NCBI RefSeq assembly: GCF_004570325.1
Contig: NZ_SPQO01000034.1
Span: 1-50,066 of the forward strand
Reading direction: 5' to 3'
Source: Mycobacterium sp. PS03-16
GTDB taxonomy: Bacteria; Actinomycetota; Actinomycetes; Mycobacteriales; Mycobacteriaceae
Length of the DNA stretch: 50,066 nt
Made by a program: the position numbers and the translations under genes. This document shows, in pieces, positions 14,489 to 22,833 of this stretch (positions within the stretch are counted from its first letter, which is position 1; the number at the start of each line of letters is the position of its first letter). Below the pieces are notes generated by a model. It saw nothing but the letters and a program-made list of their open reading frames with translations, searched no databases and was not told the origin of the DNA.

Positions 14489-15175
14489 TCAGTCCAGGCT
14501 GCGGTGGCCGTCGCTGACCACACGACCGGCGATCCGCACCCAGCCCTCGGGTGTCCACGTGGTGTGGATCTGCGAACCCTTGCCCTGCACGATGGTCAGG
14601 TCCCGGCTCAGGTAGTCGGTGATGCGGACCGCGGCCGCGCCTGTCGCCTCGTCCTCCGGTACGCCGAGGTCGGCGGCGAACATGCGCGACCGGATGTGCC
14701 CCGCGTCTCGGTCGGTCCACGTCCACAAATAGTGGTGCGCATCGTCGGGATAGTCCGCCGGATCCGCGGCGGCCAGTGCCTCGACCGAGTCCATCTGGTG
14801 CAGGGCGAATTCCGGCGCCCAGTCCGAGCGGGCGCTGACCGCGGTCATGTCGCCGTCGTAGTCGACCCGCACGATCCCGGCCGGCACCTGCAGCGTGTGC
14901 ACCGGGATCCCGTTCTGTCGCAACCACCATGACGCGCCGACGGTGGGGTGACCGGCGAACGGCAGCTCGGTCGCCGGCGTGAAGATCCGCAGATGCGCGG
15001 TGCTCGCACCGACCTCCGGGACGTCGATGAAAATCGTTTCGCTGTAACCCAATTCGGTGGCGATCCGCTGCCGGTCGGCGGGGTCGACGGTGGCGGCGTC
15101 CACCACGCCCAGCGGGTTGCCGAAGTTCCCGTCCGAGTCGGTGAACACGCGCAGCACTTCCACGTCGATGGCCAT
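14489..15175 (-). CDS. PhzF-like isomerase family protein (Rv2716-like)
   Basis: This 228-residue protein has the PhzF/DAP-epimerase-type fold. MAIDVEVLRVFTDSDGNFGNPLGVV is the family opening, YSETIFID carries the conserved Glu of the PhzF active site, and FAGHPTVGASWWL is the signature loop. It is shorter than typical PhzF (about 260-300). No phenazine genes are nearby, so the name gives fold, not function. The start is fixed by a leaderless-type -10 (TAGCAT) 6 bases upstream. It is convergent with nrdR (10 bases between stops). Confidence 0.83.
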   Translation of the reverse strand: MAIDVEVLRVFTDSDGNFGNPLGVVDAATVDPADRQRIATELGYSETIFIDVPEVGASTAHLRIFTPATELPFAGHPTVGASWWLRQNGIPVHTLQVPAGIVRVDYDGDMTAVSARSDWAPEFALHQMDSVEALAAADPADYPDDAHHYLWTWTDRDAGHIRSRMFAADLGVPEDEATGAAAVRITDYLSRDLTIVQGKGSQIHTTWTPEGWVRIAGRVVSDGHRSLD

Positions 15176-15181
15176 GGGCCG

Positions 15182-15187
15182 ATGCTA
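15182..15187 (-). promoter_or_regulatory. -10 element (TAGCAT) for leaderless PhzF-like mRNA
   Basis: TAGCAT on the minus strand is followed by 6 bases and then ATG 15175, with no ribosome site present. Confidence 0.5.
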
Positions 15188-15210
15188 CGTGCTCGGACCG
15201 CCGCGGGAGG

Positions 15211-16233
15211 TCAGGTCGCGCTGCGCTCGTCGCTGCCCATCGCATCGAGCACGGCCACCCGCGTGTCGACCGGTCCGCTGATCGCGGCCTCGCGCAGGCC
15301 CGCGCGCAGCAGCTCGCGCAGCGCCTCCTGATCGTGGACGGCCGGATCGGTGGTGTCGATGAACCGTTCGACCACCTCGACGAAGCGCTCGGGGTCGTCG
15401 TGAAACGGAAAATGCCCCGCCTTCTCGAACACCTCGAGCCGCGACCCCGGCATCGCGGCGTGCGCGAGTTCGCCGTGCGCCACCGGGATGACCGAATCGT
15501 GGCTGCCCCACACCAGCTGCACCGGCACCGATTCGGTGAGGTAGCAGCGGTCCAGCATCGTGACCACCTGACCGCGCCAGTCCACGACGGCGCGCAGGGT
15601 GCGCGCGAACGCCGAGTTCGCGGTCGGTTCGGGAAGGTCGGCGAGGATGCGCATCATCTGCGACAGGTCGCGCCCACTGCGCGTGGAGCCCAGCACCGTC
15701 CCCGCGATCCGGCCGACGACCTGCAGCGCCGGCAGCACCAGCGGCAGCCGCAGCAGCGCCAGCGCCTCGCTGCCCATCGGCAGCGACGCCACCCGCAGCG
15801 CCATGTTCACGTCCTTGGTGACGCCGCCGGCGCCGACCAGGATCAGCCGGTCGACCAGTTGCGGGAACTGGTAGGCGAACTGCATCGCCACGCCGCCGCC
15901 GAGCGAGTGGCCGACCACGGTCACCCGGTCGATCCCCAGCACACTGAGCAGATCGCGCATCCCGTTGGCGTAGGCGGCCACCGAGTAGTCCGCGCGGGGT
16001 TTGTCCGACCGGCCGTGGCCCAGCAGATCGGGCGCGATGACCGTGAACCGCTGCGCCAGCTTCGGCTGCACCGTGCTCCAGGTGGTCGAGTTGTCACCGA
16101 TGCCGTGGATCAGCAGGATCGCCGGACCGTCGCCGGCGACCCGGAACGCGCGGCGGTACCCGTGGATCGTGCGGTACTGCAGCGTCGGCGTCACATCGCG
16201 CACCGGGCGCAGGTTGGGCTTGCGGTCAGTCAT
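15211..16233 (-). CDS. Alpha/beta-hydrolase (Rv2715-like)
   Basis: This 340-residue hydrolase of the epoxide hydrolase/esterase type has oxyanion segment LLIHGIGDNSTTW (about 40-52), nucleophile elbow VVGHSLGGG with Ser110, an acid in VWGSHDSVIP and a catalytic His in EKAGHFPFHDDPERF. A C-terminal extension of about 35 residues (TDPAVHDQEALRELL...) follows the hydrolase fold. The substrate is unknown. ATG 16233 gives a natural family start (MTDRKPNLRPVRDVTPTLQYRT), and the longer upstream frame is antisense to the PAC2 gene. It lies 50 bases after the PAC2 gene, probably in one transcript. Confidence 0.88.
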   Translation of the reverse strand: MTDRKPNLRPVRDVTPTLQYRTIHGYRRAFRVAGDGPAILLIHGIGDNSTTWSTVQPKLAQRFTVIAPDLLGHGRSDKPRADYSVAAYANGMRDLLSVLGIDRVTVVGHSLGGGVAMQFAYQFPQLVDRLILVGAGGVTKDVNMALRVASLPMGSEALALLRLPLVLPALQVVGRIAGTVLGSTRSGRDLSQMMRILADLPEPTANSAFARTLRAVVDWRGQVVTMLDRCYLTESVPVQLVWGSHDSVIPVAHGELAHAAMPGSRLEVFEKAGHFPFHDDPERFVEVVERFIDTTDPAVHDQEALRELLRAGLREAAISGPVDTRVAVLDAMGSDERSAT

Positions 16234-16283
16234 ACGAGCCAACCTGTCGTCGGGCCGGCGTTCACCGGCTGCGGGCGGTGCTG

Positions 16284-17288
16284 CTAACTGCGGTCCTCCC
16301 CGTCGGAGAAGCCGTCGCGGTACCGGTCCTCCTTGTCCTTCTCGCCGGCCTGCTGGGCGAGGAACCGTTCGAATTCGGCACCGAGTTCGTCGCCGCTGGG
16401 CAGGTCTTCGTCGTTGGCGAGCAGCGACCGGTTCTCCTGTGCGGCAACGAACGCATCGTACTGGCGCTCGAGCGCCGTCACCACTCCTGCGACCTCCGTG
16501 CTGGCCTCCACCTGCTCGTTGATCTTGGCGTAGACCTCGGCCCCGGCCTCGCCGAGCGCCGCCAGCGGCAGCTGCAACGACGCGACCTTGGCGACCTCGG
16601 CCAGCAACGCCTCGGCGGCCGGGGGATAGGCGGTCTGCGCCAGGTAGTGCGGCACGTGCACGGTGAAACCGACCACCTCGTGGCCGTGCTGGGCCATCCG
16701 GAACTCCAGCAGGTTGGACACACTGGCCGGAACCTGCACCTCGCCGATCCACGGGGTGTGCTCGGTGATCAGCTCCTTGTTGTTGGCGTGGGCGGTCATC
16801 GTGACCGGACGGGTGTGCGGCACCGCCATCGGGATGGTGCCCAGCCCGATGGTCTGACGTACCCCGAGGCGTTCGGCCAGCAACCGCACCGCGCTGATGA
16901 AACGCTCCCAGCGCAGGTCGGGTTCCATCCCCGCCAGCAGCAGGAACGGTGTGCCCACGCTGTCGTGCAGCGCGTAGAGGTTGAGCTCGGGCTCCTCGTA
17001 GGCGGTGAAGTGATCGGTCTTGAACGTCAGCAACGGCCGGCGCGACCGGTAGTCGAGCAGTTCGTCGATCGCGAACGAGGCGACCAGCTCGGTGTCGAGG
17101 GTGTTCTTGAGGTGCTGGGCGGACAACCGGATGGCGTGGCCGGCGTCGGAGAACCCCTCCAGCGCGTGGATCAGCACCGGCCCCCGGCCGTCGGCGGCCG
17201 ACAGCTGCGGAGCGGGGAACTCCAGCTCGTACATGCCCGTCTGCTCCGGCTGGTACTGCTGCCCGGAGTGGTCTGCGTGCTCTGCCAT
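16284..17288 (-). CDS. PAC2-family protein (Rv2714-like)
   Basis: This 334-residue protein belongs to the PAC2 (proteasome-assembly-chaperone 2 fold) family of actinobacteria. Conserved stretches include GPVLIHALEGFSDAGHAIRLSAQHL, ASFAIDELLDYRSRRPLLTF, GMEPDLRWERF, IGLGTIPMAVPHTRP and GFTVHVPHYLAQTAYPPAAEALL. The C-terminus is acidic and charged (DKEDRYRDGFSDGED). Mycobacteria have a proteasome, but no direct role of this family in its assembly is established. A GGAGG site precedes ATG 17288. It is a likely operon with the alpha/beta-hydrolase. Confidence 0.88.
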   Translation of the reverse strand: MAEHADHSGQQYQPEQTGMYELEFPAPQLSAADGRGPVLIHALEGFSDAGHAIRLSAQHLKNTLDTELVASFAIDELLDYRSRRPLLTFKTDHFTAYEEPELNLYALHDSVGTPFLLLAGMEPDLRWERFISAVRLLAERLGVRQTIGLGTIPMAVPHTRPVTMTAHANNKELITEHTPWIGEVQVPASVSNLLEFRMAQHGHEVVGFTVHVPHYLAQTAYPPAAEALLAEVAKVASLQLPLAALGEAGAEVYAKINEQVEASTEVAGVVTALERQYDAFVAAQENRSLLANDEDLPSGDELGAEFERFLAQQAGEKDKEDRYRDGFSDGEDRS

Positions 17289-17473
17289 CGGTTGTTCGCC
17301 TCCTCGCCACGGCGCCGACGTCTGGGCGACGGCACCCCGTGACCTCAAGTTTCGCGCATTTCGCGGACGCCCACCGCGACGGGTCCCGCACTGGTGTCGA
17401 ACACGGCGCCGCGCGCACCGCATTCCCCGCATAGTGCCCCGGACGGCCGCGGATGAACCACGGCCGCCTGCCG

Positions 17474-18880
17474 TCAGGACCGGAACTGGCTGAGGGCGCG
17501 GAGTTTGTTCATCACGTCCAGCGCGGCGACCTTGTAGGCCTCGGAGAACGTCGGGTAGTTGAAGACCGCGTCGACCAGGTACTCGACGGTGCCGCCGCAC
17601 CCCATCACGGCCTGGCCGATGTGCACCATCTCGGTCGCGTTCGAGCCGAAGATGTGCACCCCGAGCAGCCGCAGATCCTCGGTGGACACCAGCAGCTTGA
17701 GCATGCCGTAGGAGTCACCGGCGATCTGGCCGCGGGCCAACTCGCGGTACCGCGACACCCCGACCTCGTACGGCACGGCGTCGCGGGTCAGTTCCACCTC
17801 GGTGGCGCCGACGTAGGACACCTCGGGGATCGAGTAGATGCCGATGGGCTGGATCTCGGTCATGCCCTTGGCCGGTTCGCCGAACGCGTGGTACGCGGCC
17901 AGCCGGCCCTGGTCCATCGACGTCGCGGCCAGCGCCGGGAAGCCGATGACGTCGCCGACGGCGTAGATGTGGTCGACCTTGGTGCGGTAGTTGTCGTCGA
18001 CGAAGATGCGGCCGCGCGCGTCGGCCTCCAGGCCGGCGTTCTCCAGGTCCAGGTGGTCGGTCTGTCCCTGCCGGCCCGCGGAGTACATCACGGTTTCCGC
18101 CGGGATCTGCTTGCCGCTGGCCAGCGTGGTGACGGTCCCGGCCGAGCCGACGTCGACCGCGGTGACCGCCTCACCGAACCGGAACGTCACCGCCAGGTCG
18201 CGCAGGTGGAACCGCAGCGCCTCGACGACCTCGGGATCGCAGAACTCGAGCATCGCGTCGCGCTTCTCGACGACGGTGACCTTGGTGCCCAGCGCGGCGA
18301 ACATCGAGGCGTACTCGATGCCGATGACGCCGGCGCCGACCACCACCATCGAGCCCGGGATGAATTTCAGATCGAGGATGCCGTCGGAGTCGAGCACCCG
18401 CTCCTCGTCGAATTCGATGCCGGCCGGACGGGCCGGTTTGGTGCCGGTGGCGATCACGATGTTGCGTCCGCACACGGTGATCCGCTCGGCCCGGTTGGGA
18501 TCCTCGACCAGCACGGTGTGCTCGTCGACGAAGCGGGCGTGGCCGGTGTAGAGCTCGATGCGGTTGCGCATCAGCTGGCTGCGCACCACGTCGATCTCCT
18601 TGCCGATCACGTGCTGGGTGCGGGCCAGCAGATCGGCGGGAGTGATCCTCTCCTTGACCCGGTAGCTCGCGCCGTACAGTTCGCGCTGGCTCATCCCGGT
18701 CAGGTAGACGACGGCCTCGCGCAGGGTCTTGGACGGGATGGTGCCGGTGTTGACGCAGACGCCGCCGAGCATGCGGCCCCGCTCGACCACCGCCACGGAT
18801 TTGCCGAGCTTGGCCGCCGCAATCGCGGCCTTCTGCCCGCCCGGACCGCTGCCGATGACGACGAGGTCGTACTCCTGCAT
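17474..18880 (-). CDS. sthA: Soluble pyridine nucleotide transhydrogenase
   Basis: SthA is a flavoprotein that passes hydride between NADPH and NAD+, letting the cell drain surplus NADPH. The 468-residue protein has the FAD site VIGSGPGGQ (8-16), Cys42 in GGVCVNTGTIPSK, the NAD(P) site VVVGAGVIGIEYAS, and the second FAD site IYAVGDVIG. There is one Cys where disulfide reductases have two, as expected for transhydrogenases. ATG 18880 gives the same length as the M. tuberculosis enzyme; an in-frame ATG at 18889 is 3 codons longer. No ribosome site is obvious before either. It stands at the start of a minus-strand stretch, divergent from DUF4192. Confidence 0.93.
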   Translation of the reverse strand: MQEYDLVVIGSGPGGQKAAIAAAKLGKSVAVVERGRMLGGVCVNTGTIPSKTLREAVVYLTGMSQRELYGASYRVKERITPADLLARTQHVIGKEIDVVRSQLMRNRIELYTGHARFVDEHTVLVEDPNRAERITVCGRNIVIATGTKPARPAGIEFDEERVLDSDGILDLKFIPGSMVVVGAGVIGIEYASMFAALGTKVTVVEKRDAMLEFCDPEVVEALRFHLRDLAVTFRFGEAVTAVDVGSAGTVTTLASGKQIPAETVMYSAGRQGQTDHLDLENAGLEADARGRIFVDDNYRTKVDHIYAVGDVIGFPALAATSMDQGRLAAYHAFGEPAKGMTEIQPIGIYSIPEVSYVGATEVELTRDAVPYEVGVSRYRELARGQIAGDSYGMLKLLVSTEDLRLLGVHIFGSNATEMVHIGQAVMGCGGTVEYLVDAVFNYPTFSEAYKVAALDVMNKLRALSQFRS

Positions 18881-18889
18881 CGCACCCAT

Positions 18890-19059
18890 GGCAACTAGAT
18901 GTACGCCGTCCGCCCGCATCTCGCATGCCGACCCGCGTCAATAGTGCGTGAACATTCGCTCCTGCGGATTCGTCCCCAGGCGCGCGTTCATCCCCAGATC
19001 GCGCTGCGCCGCGGGCGGACGCCGCCGCGCTGACAGGGGGCCCGGCCAGTCTGCGAGAC
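18890..19059. other. Intergenic gap between sthA and the DUF4192 gene
   Basis: This 170-base divergent gap must hold both promoters. I find no convincing consensus. CAGTCT at 19047-19052 lies 7 bases before the DUF4192 ATG and is a weak -10 candidate. No gene or palindrome of note is seen. Confidence 0.5.
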
Positions 19060-20094
19060 ATGACGAATTCACAACTCCCGGACGTTCCGCTCGACCGGCC
19101 CGGCAGCCTCATCGCCGCGCTGCCCGCCGTGCTGGGCTTCGTGCCCGAGGCCTCGCTCGTGCTACTCACCGTGGACCGCGGTGAACTCGGCTGTGTGCTG
19201 CGTATCGACCTGGCCGCGGACATGACGGCGGCGGTCGAACATCTCGCGGAGGTGACCGCGGCCGGGCGCCCCGACGGCGCGATCGCCGTGGTGGTCGACG
19301 AACACGGGGCGGACTGCCACCCCTGCAACGACGACCACCGCGAGCTCGCCGACGATCTGGCCGAGGAGTTGGCCGCCTGGGGCGTGCCGTTGCTGGCCGC
19401 ACACGTGGTGGACAAGGTGGCCGCCGGCGGCCGCTGGCACTGCGCGGACGGGTGCGGCCGCGGCGGGGAGATCGACGACCCCTGGTCGTCCCCCCTGGCG
19501 GCGGCGGCCGTGCTGGACGGCAGGAGGCTGTACCTGCGCCGCGACGAGTTGCAGGCGGTGGTCGCCGCCGATCCGCACCGCAGTGCGGCGCTGGCACCGG
19601 TGCTCGCCGCCACGGCTGTGGAGATGTCGGACGCCGAGGCGTGCGCGGCCATCGGCGAGGCCCGGGCGGTGGCGGCCGGCGTCGCCGACGGCCGCGACCC
19701 GAGCGACGACGAGATGGTGCGGCTGGGCGCCGCACTGCGCGACATGCGGGTGCGCGACACCTTGTTCGCGCTCGCGGTGGGGGAGGACGCCGACCGTGCG
19801 GAGGCGCTGTGGGTGGCGCTGGCCCGCGCGCTGCCCGCACCCCACCGCGCCGAGGCACTGGTGCTGCTGGCGTTCTCCGCCTACGCCCGCGGGGACGGCC
19901 CGTTGGCCGGGGTGGCGCTGGACGCGGCGCTGCGCACCGACGCCGAGCACCGGATGGCGCGGATGCTCGACCAGGCGCTGCAGTCGGGGATGCGCCCGGA
20001 ACAGATCCGGGAGCTCGCCGTCACCGGCTACCGGGTGGCCGAGCAGCTCGGAGTGCGGTTGCCGCCGCGGCGGGCGGTCAGGCGGGCGGGGTGA
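19060..20094 (+). CDS. DUF4192 family protein (Rv2712c-like)
   Basis: This 344-residue actinobacterial protein has unknown function. It opens with DVPLDRPGSLIAALPAVLGFVPEASLVLLTV, the hallmark of DUF4192, and includes HCADGCGRGGEIDDPWSSPLAAAAVLDGR and a C-terminal helical repeat-like region (AEALWVALARALPAPHRAEALVLLAFSAYARGDGPLAGVALDAAL) reminiscent of TPR-like packing. No membrane segment is visible. It is convergent with ideR (9 bases between stops) and divergent from sthA, positions conserved with M. tuberculosis. Confidence 0.85.
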   Translation: MTNSQLPDVPLDRPGSLIAALPAVLGFVPEASLVLLTVDRGELGCVLRIDLAADMTAAVEHLAEVTAAGRPDGAIAVVVDEHGADCHPCNDDHRELADDLAEELAAWGVPLLAAHVVDKVAAGGRWHCADGCGRGGEIDDPWSSPLAAAAVLDGRRLYLRRDELQAVVAADPHRSAALAPVLAATAVEMSDAEACAAIGEARAVAAGVADGRDPSDDEMVRLGAALRDMRVRDTLFALAVGEDADRAEALWVALARALPAPHRAEALVLLAFSAYARGDGPLAGVALDAALRTDAEHRMARMLDQALQSGMRPEQIRELAVTGYRVAEQLGVRLPPRRAVRRAG

Positions 20095-20103
20095 GCGGCC
20101 GGC

Positions 20104-20799
20104 TCAGACCTTCTCGACCTTCACCGCGTGCGCCATGTGGTGCGGCAGCTCCACCTGTTCGTGCCCGGGGATGACGATGTTCACGCCGCCGTGGTCGGCG
20201 GACTCCACCGTGACCCGCGCGTTGGGCACCACACCGGCGTCCTTGAGCCGGGCGATCAGTTCGGCGTCGCCCTGCACGTGCTCGGTGAGCTGACGCACCA
20301 CGACCGCGACGGGCATCCCGGCCGGCAGTTCGGTGAGGCGGACCAACTCGACCACCTCGGCGCGCGACGGCGACCGGTCGAGGCCGAGTTCGGACAGGCC
20401 GGGGATCGGGTTGCCGAAGGGGGAAGTGGTGGGGTTGTCGAGCACCTGGACCAGCCGGCGTTCGACATCCTCGCTCATCACGTGCTCCCAGCGGCACGCC
20501 TCGGCGTGCACCTCTTCCCACGGCAGGCCGATCACGTCGACCAGCAGCCGCTCGGCGAGGCGGTGTTTGCGCATGACGGCGATGGCCAGGGCGCGGCCCT
20601 TCTCGGTGAGCTCGAGGTGCCGGTCACCGGCCACCTGCAGCAGCCCGTCGCGCTCCATGCGCGACACCGTCTGGCTCACCGTCGGGCCGCTCTGATCGAG
20701 CCGCTCGGCGATGCGCGCGCGCAGCGGCACCACGCCCTCTTCTTCGAGGTCGTAGATGGTCCGCAGGTACATCTCGGTGGTATCGACCAGATCGTTCAT
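20104..20799 (-). CDS. ideR: Iron-dependent repressor IdeR
   Basis: IdeR is the Fe(II)-activated DtxR-family regulator that represses siderophore genes and activates ferritin genes. The 231-residue protein has an N-terminal winged helix (about 1-73, SGPTVSQTVSRMERDGLL recognition region), a dimerization/metal domain with all ligands in register (Met10, His79, Glu83, His98, Cys102, Glu105, His106), and a C-terminal SH3-like domain. It lies about 210 bases downstream of sigB on the same strand, separated by a strong hairpin and a TAGACT promoter element, so it is probably transcribed separately. The ribosome site is GAGAGG. Confidence 0.97.
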   Translation of the reverse strand: MNDLVDTTEMYLRTIYDLEEEGVVPLRARIAERLDQSGPTVSQTVSRMERDGLLQVAGDRHLELTEKGRALAIAVMRKHRLAERLLVDVIGLPWEEVHAEACRWEHVMSEDVERRLVQVLDNPTTSPFGNPIPGLSELGLDRSPSRAEVVELVRLTELPAGMPVAVVVRQLTEHVQGDAELIARLKDAGVVPNARVTVESADHGGVNIVIPGHEQVELPHHMAHAVKVEKV

Positions 20800-20831
20800 T
20801 CGGCGCCTCTCAAGACCCTTACTCCCTGACA

Positions 20832-20837
20832 AGTCTA
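20832..20837 (-). promoter_or_regulatory. -10 element (TAGACT) of ideR
   Basis: TAGACT on the minus strand lies 32 bases before the ideR ATG, leaving a short leader with a GAGAGG ribosome site. No good -35 is seen. Confidence 0.45.
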
Positions 20838-20952
20838 GCGGTTGAGACGCTGCATCAGCGGTCTCTCTCGGTGACGACACAGCGCCGACCACGGACGGCG
20901 CGTCGGGCTGGTGAGCAACCGCACCCGGGCCCGAGTCTGTGGCACCGACGAC

Positions 20953-20982
20953 ACCGTGCCCGCCGCAAGCGGCGGGCACGGT
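20953..20982 (-). terminator. sigB terminator hairpin without U tract
   Basis: ACCGTGCCCGCCGC, AA, GCGGCGGGCACGGT is a perfect 14-base inverted repeat (in practice a 13-bp stem with a CAAG loop), starting 26 bases after the sigB stop. No T run follows, the form often reported for mycobacterial terminators. Confidence 0.75.
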
Positions 20983-21008
20983 GGCCGAGGGAAGACGCGG
21001 GTCTCGCG

Positions 21009-21968
21009 TCAGCTGGCGTAGGAGCGCAGCCGATCGGCGCGGTCGCCGTTGCGCAGCTTGGCCATGACCTCACGCTCGATCTGGCGGACACGTTCGCGGG
21101 ACAGCCCGAACAGCTTGCCGATCTGGTCGAGCGTGCGGGGCTGACCGTCGTCGAGGCCGAAGCGCAGCCGGATCACCTGCTGCTCGCGCTCGTCGAGCGT
21201 GGCCAGCACGTGGCGGATGTCGGTGTGCAGCAGTTCGGAGATGACCGCGTTCTCGGCCGACATCGCCTCGGCGTCCTCGATGAAGTCGCCCAGCGGGGCC
21301 TCCTCGTCGCTGCCGACCGGCATGTCCAGGCTCACCGGGTCGCGGCTGTGCTCGAGCAGATCGGCGATCTTCTCGGCCGGGATCCCCGACTCCTCGGCGA
21401 GTTCCTCGTCGGTGGCCTCGCGGCCGAGGTTCTGGTGCATCTCGCGCTTGATCCGGGCCAGCTTGTTCACCTGCTCGACCAGGTGGACGGGCAGGCGGAT
21501 GGTGCGGCTCTGGTCGGCCATGCCGCGGGTGATGGCCTGGCGGATCCACCACGTCGCATACGTCGAGAACTTGAATCCCTTGGTGTAGTCGAACTTCTCC
21601 ATCGCGCGGATCAACCCGAGGTTGCCCTCCTGGATGAGGTCCAGCAGCGGCATGCCGCGGCCGGTGTAGCGCTTGGCCAGCGACACCACCAGACGCAGGT
21701 TCGCCTCCAGCAGGTGCCGGCGCGCGGCCTCACCGTCGCGCACGACCGCCGCGAGGTCCCGCTTACGCGCCTCGCCCAACCGCTTCTTGGTGTCGAGTAC
21801 GTGCTGCGCGTACAGGCCGGCTTCGATGCGCTTGGCCAGCTCGACCTCGTCGGCGGCATTCAGCAGGGCCGTCTTGCCGATGCCGTTCAGATACACGCGC
21901 ACGAGGTCAGCGGCCGGACTCTGTGCATCCAGGTCACTGTCGACGCGGCTGGTGATCGCATTTGCCAT
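21009..21968 (-). CDS. sigB: Stress-response principal-like sigma factor SigB
   Basis: SigB is a group 2 sigma-70 factor that takes over in stationary phase and under surface or oxidative stress. The 319-residue protein has region 1.2 (DLVRVYLNGIGKTALL), region 2 (LRLVVSLAKRYTGRGMPLLDLIQEGNLGL, then FDYTKGFKFSTYATWWIRQAITR), region 3 and the region 4 helix-turn-helix (GLSRERVRQIEREVMAKLR). It lacks the long N-terminal extension of SigA. The start at 21968 has AGGAGG upstream and matches the family; in-frame ATGs to 22007 lie within the promoter. A SigE/SigH-type promoter and an MprA-like box lie upstream. Confidence 0.97.
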   Translation of the reverse strand: MANAITSRVDSDLDAQSPAADLVRVYLNGIGKTALLNAADEVELAKRIEAGLYAQHVLDTKKRLGEARKRDLAAVVRDGEAARRHLLEANLRLVVSLAKRYTGRGMPLLDLIQEGNLGLIRAMEKFDYTKGFKFSTYATWWIRQAITRGMADQSRTIRLPVHLVEQVNKLARIKREMHQNLGREATDEELAEESGIPAEKIADLLEHSRDPVSLDMPVGSDEEAPLGDFIEDAEAMSAENAVISELLHTDIRHVLATLDEREQQVIRLRFGLDDGQPRTLDQIGKLFGLSRERVRQIEREVMAKLRNGDRADRLRSYAS

Positions 21969-22004
21969 GACGGCCTCCTGATCGGCTCGAACTGTCATGT
22001 GGTT

Positions 22005-22032
22005 CAACGCCCAAGTGCCGTCAGTAGTTCCC
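22005..22032 (-). promoter_or_regulatory. SigE/SigH-type promoter of sigB
   Basis: On the minus strand GGGAAC (22032-22027) and CGTTG (22009-22005) are separated by 17 bases. This matches the GGAAC-N17-19-CGTT consensus of ECF sigma factors SigE and SigH, which are known to drive sigB in M. tuberculosis. Confidence 0.75.
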
Positions 22033-22080
22033 GGGTATCGCTCGCTTCACACGTCTTGATCAGCGGTTTTTCGGCGACGA

Positions 22081-22099
22081 CCTGAGAATGTCCTGAGAT
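22081..22099 (-). promoter_or_regulatory. MprA-like direct-repeat box upstream of sigB
   Basis: On the minus strand ATCTCAGG-ACA-TTCTCAGG gives two 8-base direct repeats 3 bases apart. That is the reported architecture of the MprA box. It lies about 50 bases upstream of the SigE/H-type -35. MprA is known to control sigB directly in M. tuberculosis. Confidence 0.6.
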
Positions 22100-22116
22100 G
22101 TGGGGGTGGCGCCGAC

Positions 22117-22518
22117 TCAGCGGGGCACGTCATGGTCGTGGATCGGCTGGCCCGGTTGCGGTGCCGGTGCCGGGCGGTATTCCAGGGCCGGCCGTTCGGC
22201 CGTGGGGAACAACGGAATACGCCGGTGACGCTCGAAGCGGCGGGGTTCCTCGGCGCGGCGCGGCGGCCGGTCGTTGGCGATCAGCACGGCCATCCACGGC
22301 AGCGGGATGGAGGCGACGATGATCGCCAGCGAGATCAGCCCGTTCTCCCAGATGTTGTACGCGACCGCGGCCAGGATCAGCGCGGGGATGCGAAACGCCA
22401 TCAGCGTCAGGTACTTGCGCACACGTTGGCGGTGCTGCACCTCGTAGGCGGGTGCGGCACGGGTGATCAGTACCGGGCGACCTTCGTCGTCGAAACTCAG
22501 CTCGGGGCCTTGTTTCAT
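22117..22518 (-). CDS. DUF3099 small membrane protein (Rv2709-like)
   Basis: This 133-residue protein has two transmembrane helices (about 39-56 and 61-80) flanked by a charged N-terminus (QHRQRVRKYLTLMAFRIPALIL) and a hydrophilic, Arg/Pro-rich C-terminal tail ending QPIHDHDVPR. The layout and position next to sigB match DUF3099/Rv2709. Function is unknown. GGAAGA ahead of ATG 22518 fixes the start. A longer reading frame to 22728 is antisense to the DUF3039 gene and is rejected. Confidence 0.8.
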   Translation of the reverse strand: MKQGPELSFDDEGRPVLITRAAPAYEVQHRQRVRKYLTLMAFRIPALILAAVAYNIWENGLISLAIIVASIPLPWMAVLIANDRPPRRAEEPRRFERHRRIPLFPTAERPALEYRPAPAPQPGQPIHDHDVPR

Positions 22519-22596
22519 GTCTTCCACTGTTCCACATCCTCGAGTCGGTGTGCCCGTCGCATTTCTTACCGTTTCGTTGCCGGGCACAATGGGTGC

Positions 22597-22833
22597 ATGC
22601 AGACCGAGACCATCGAGCGCCCGGACACCGAGGAACGCCTCGACGACGGCACCGACAGCGATACCCCGAAGTACTTCCACTACGTCAAGAAGGACAAGAT
22701 CGCCGAAAGTGCCGTGATGGGAACGCACGTCGTCGCCCTGTGCGGTGAGGTGTTCCCCGTCACCCGCTCGGCCAAGCCGGGGTCACCGGTGTGCCCGGAC
22801 TGCAAGCGGATCTACGAGCAGCTCAAGAAATAG
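22597..22833 (+). CDS. DUF3039 small zinc-ribbon-like protein (Rv2708c-like)
   Basis: This 78-residue hydrophilic protein has an acidic start (ERPDTEERLDDGTDSD) then HYVKKDKIAESAVMGTHVVALCGEVFPV and a CPDC near the C-terminus. The His/Cys pattern H...CG...CPDC suggests a bound metal. DUF3039 is widespread in actinobacteria and its function is unknown. CACAAT at 22585-22590, 6 bases before the ATG, is a slightly off-consensus leaderless -10. Its last 11 bases overlap the end of the convergent YihY gene. Confidence 0.85.
   Translation: MQTETIERPDTEERLDDGTDSDTPKYFHYVKKDKIAESAVMGTHVVALCGEVFPVTRSAKPGSPVCPDCKRIYEQLKK

Noticed and set aside
16234..17418. Upstream extension of the alpha/beta-hydrolase frame to 735 codons
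   Set aside because: The extension lies antisense-frame within the PAC2 gene and lacks domain similarity; ATG 16233 is the natural start.
20800..22110. An IdeR iron box near sigB or ideR
   Set aside because: I looked for the TTAGGTTAGSCTAACCTAA-type palindrome and found nothing similar.
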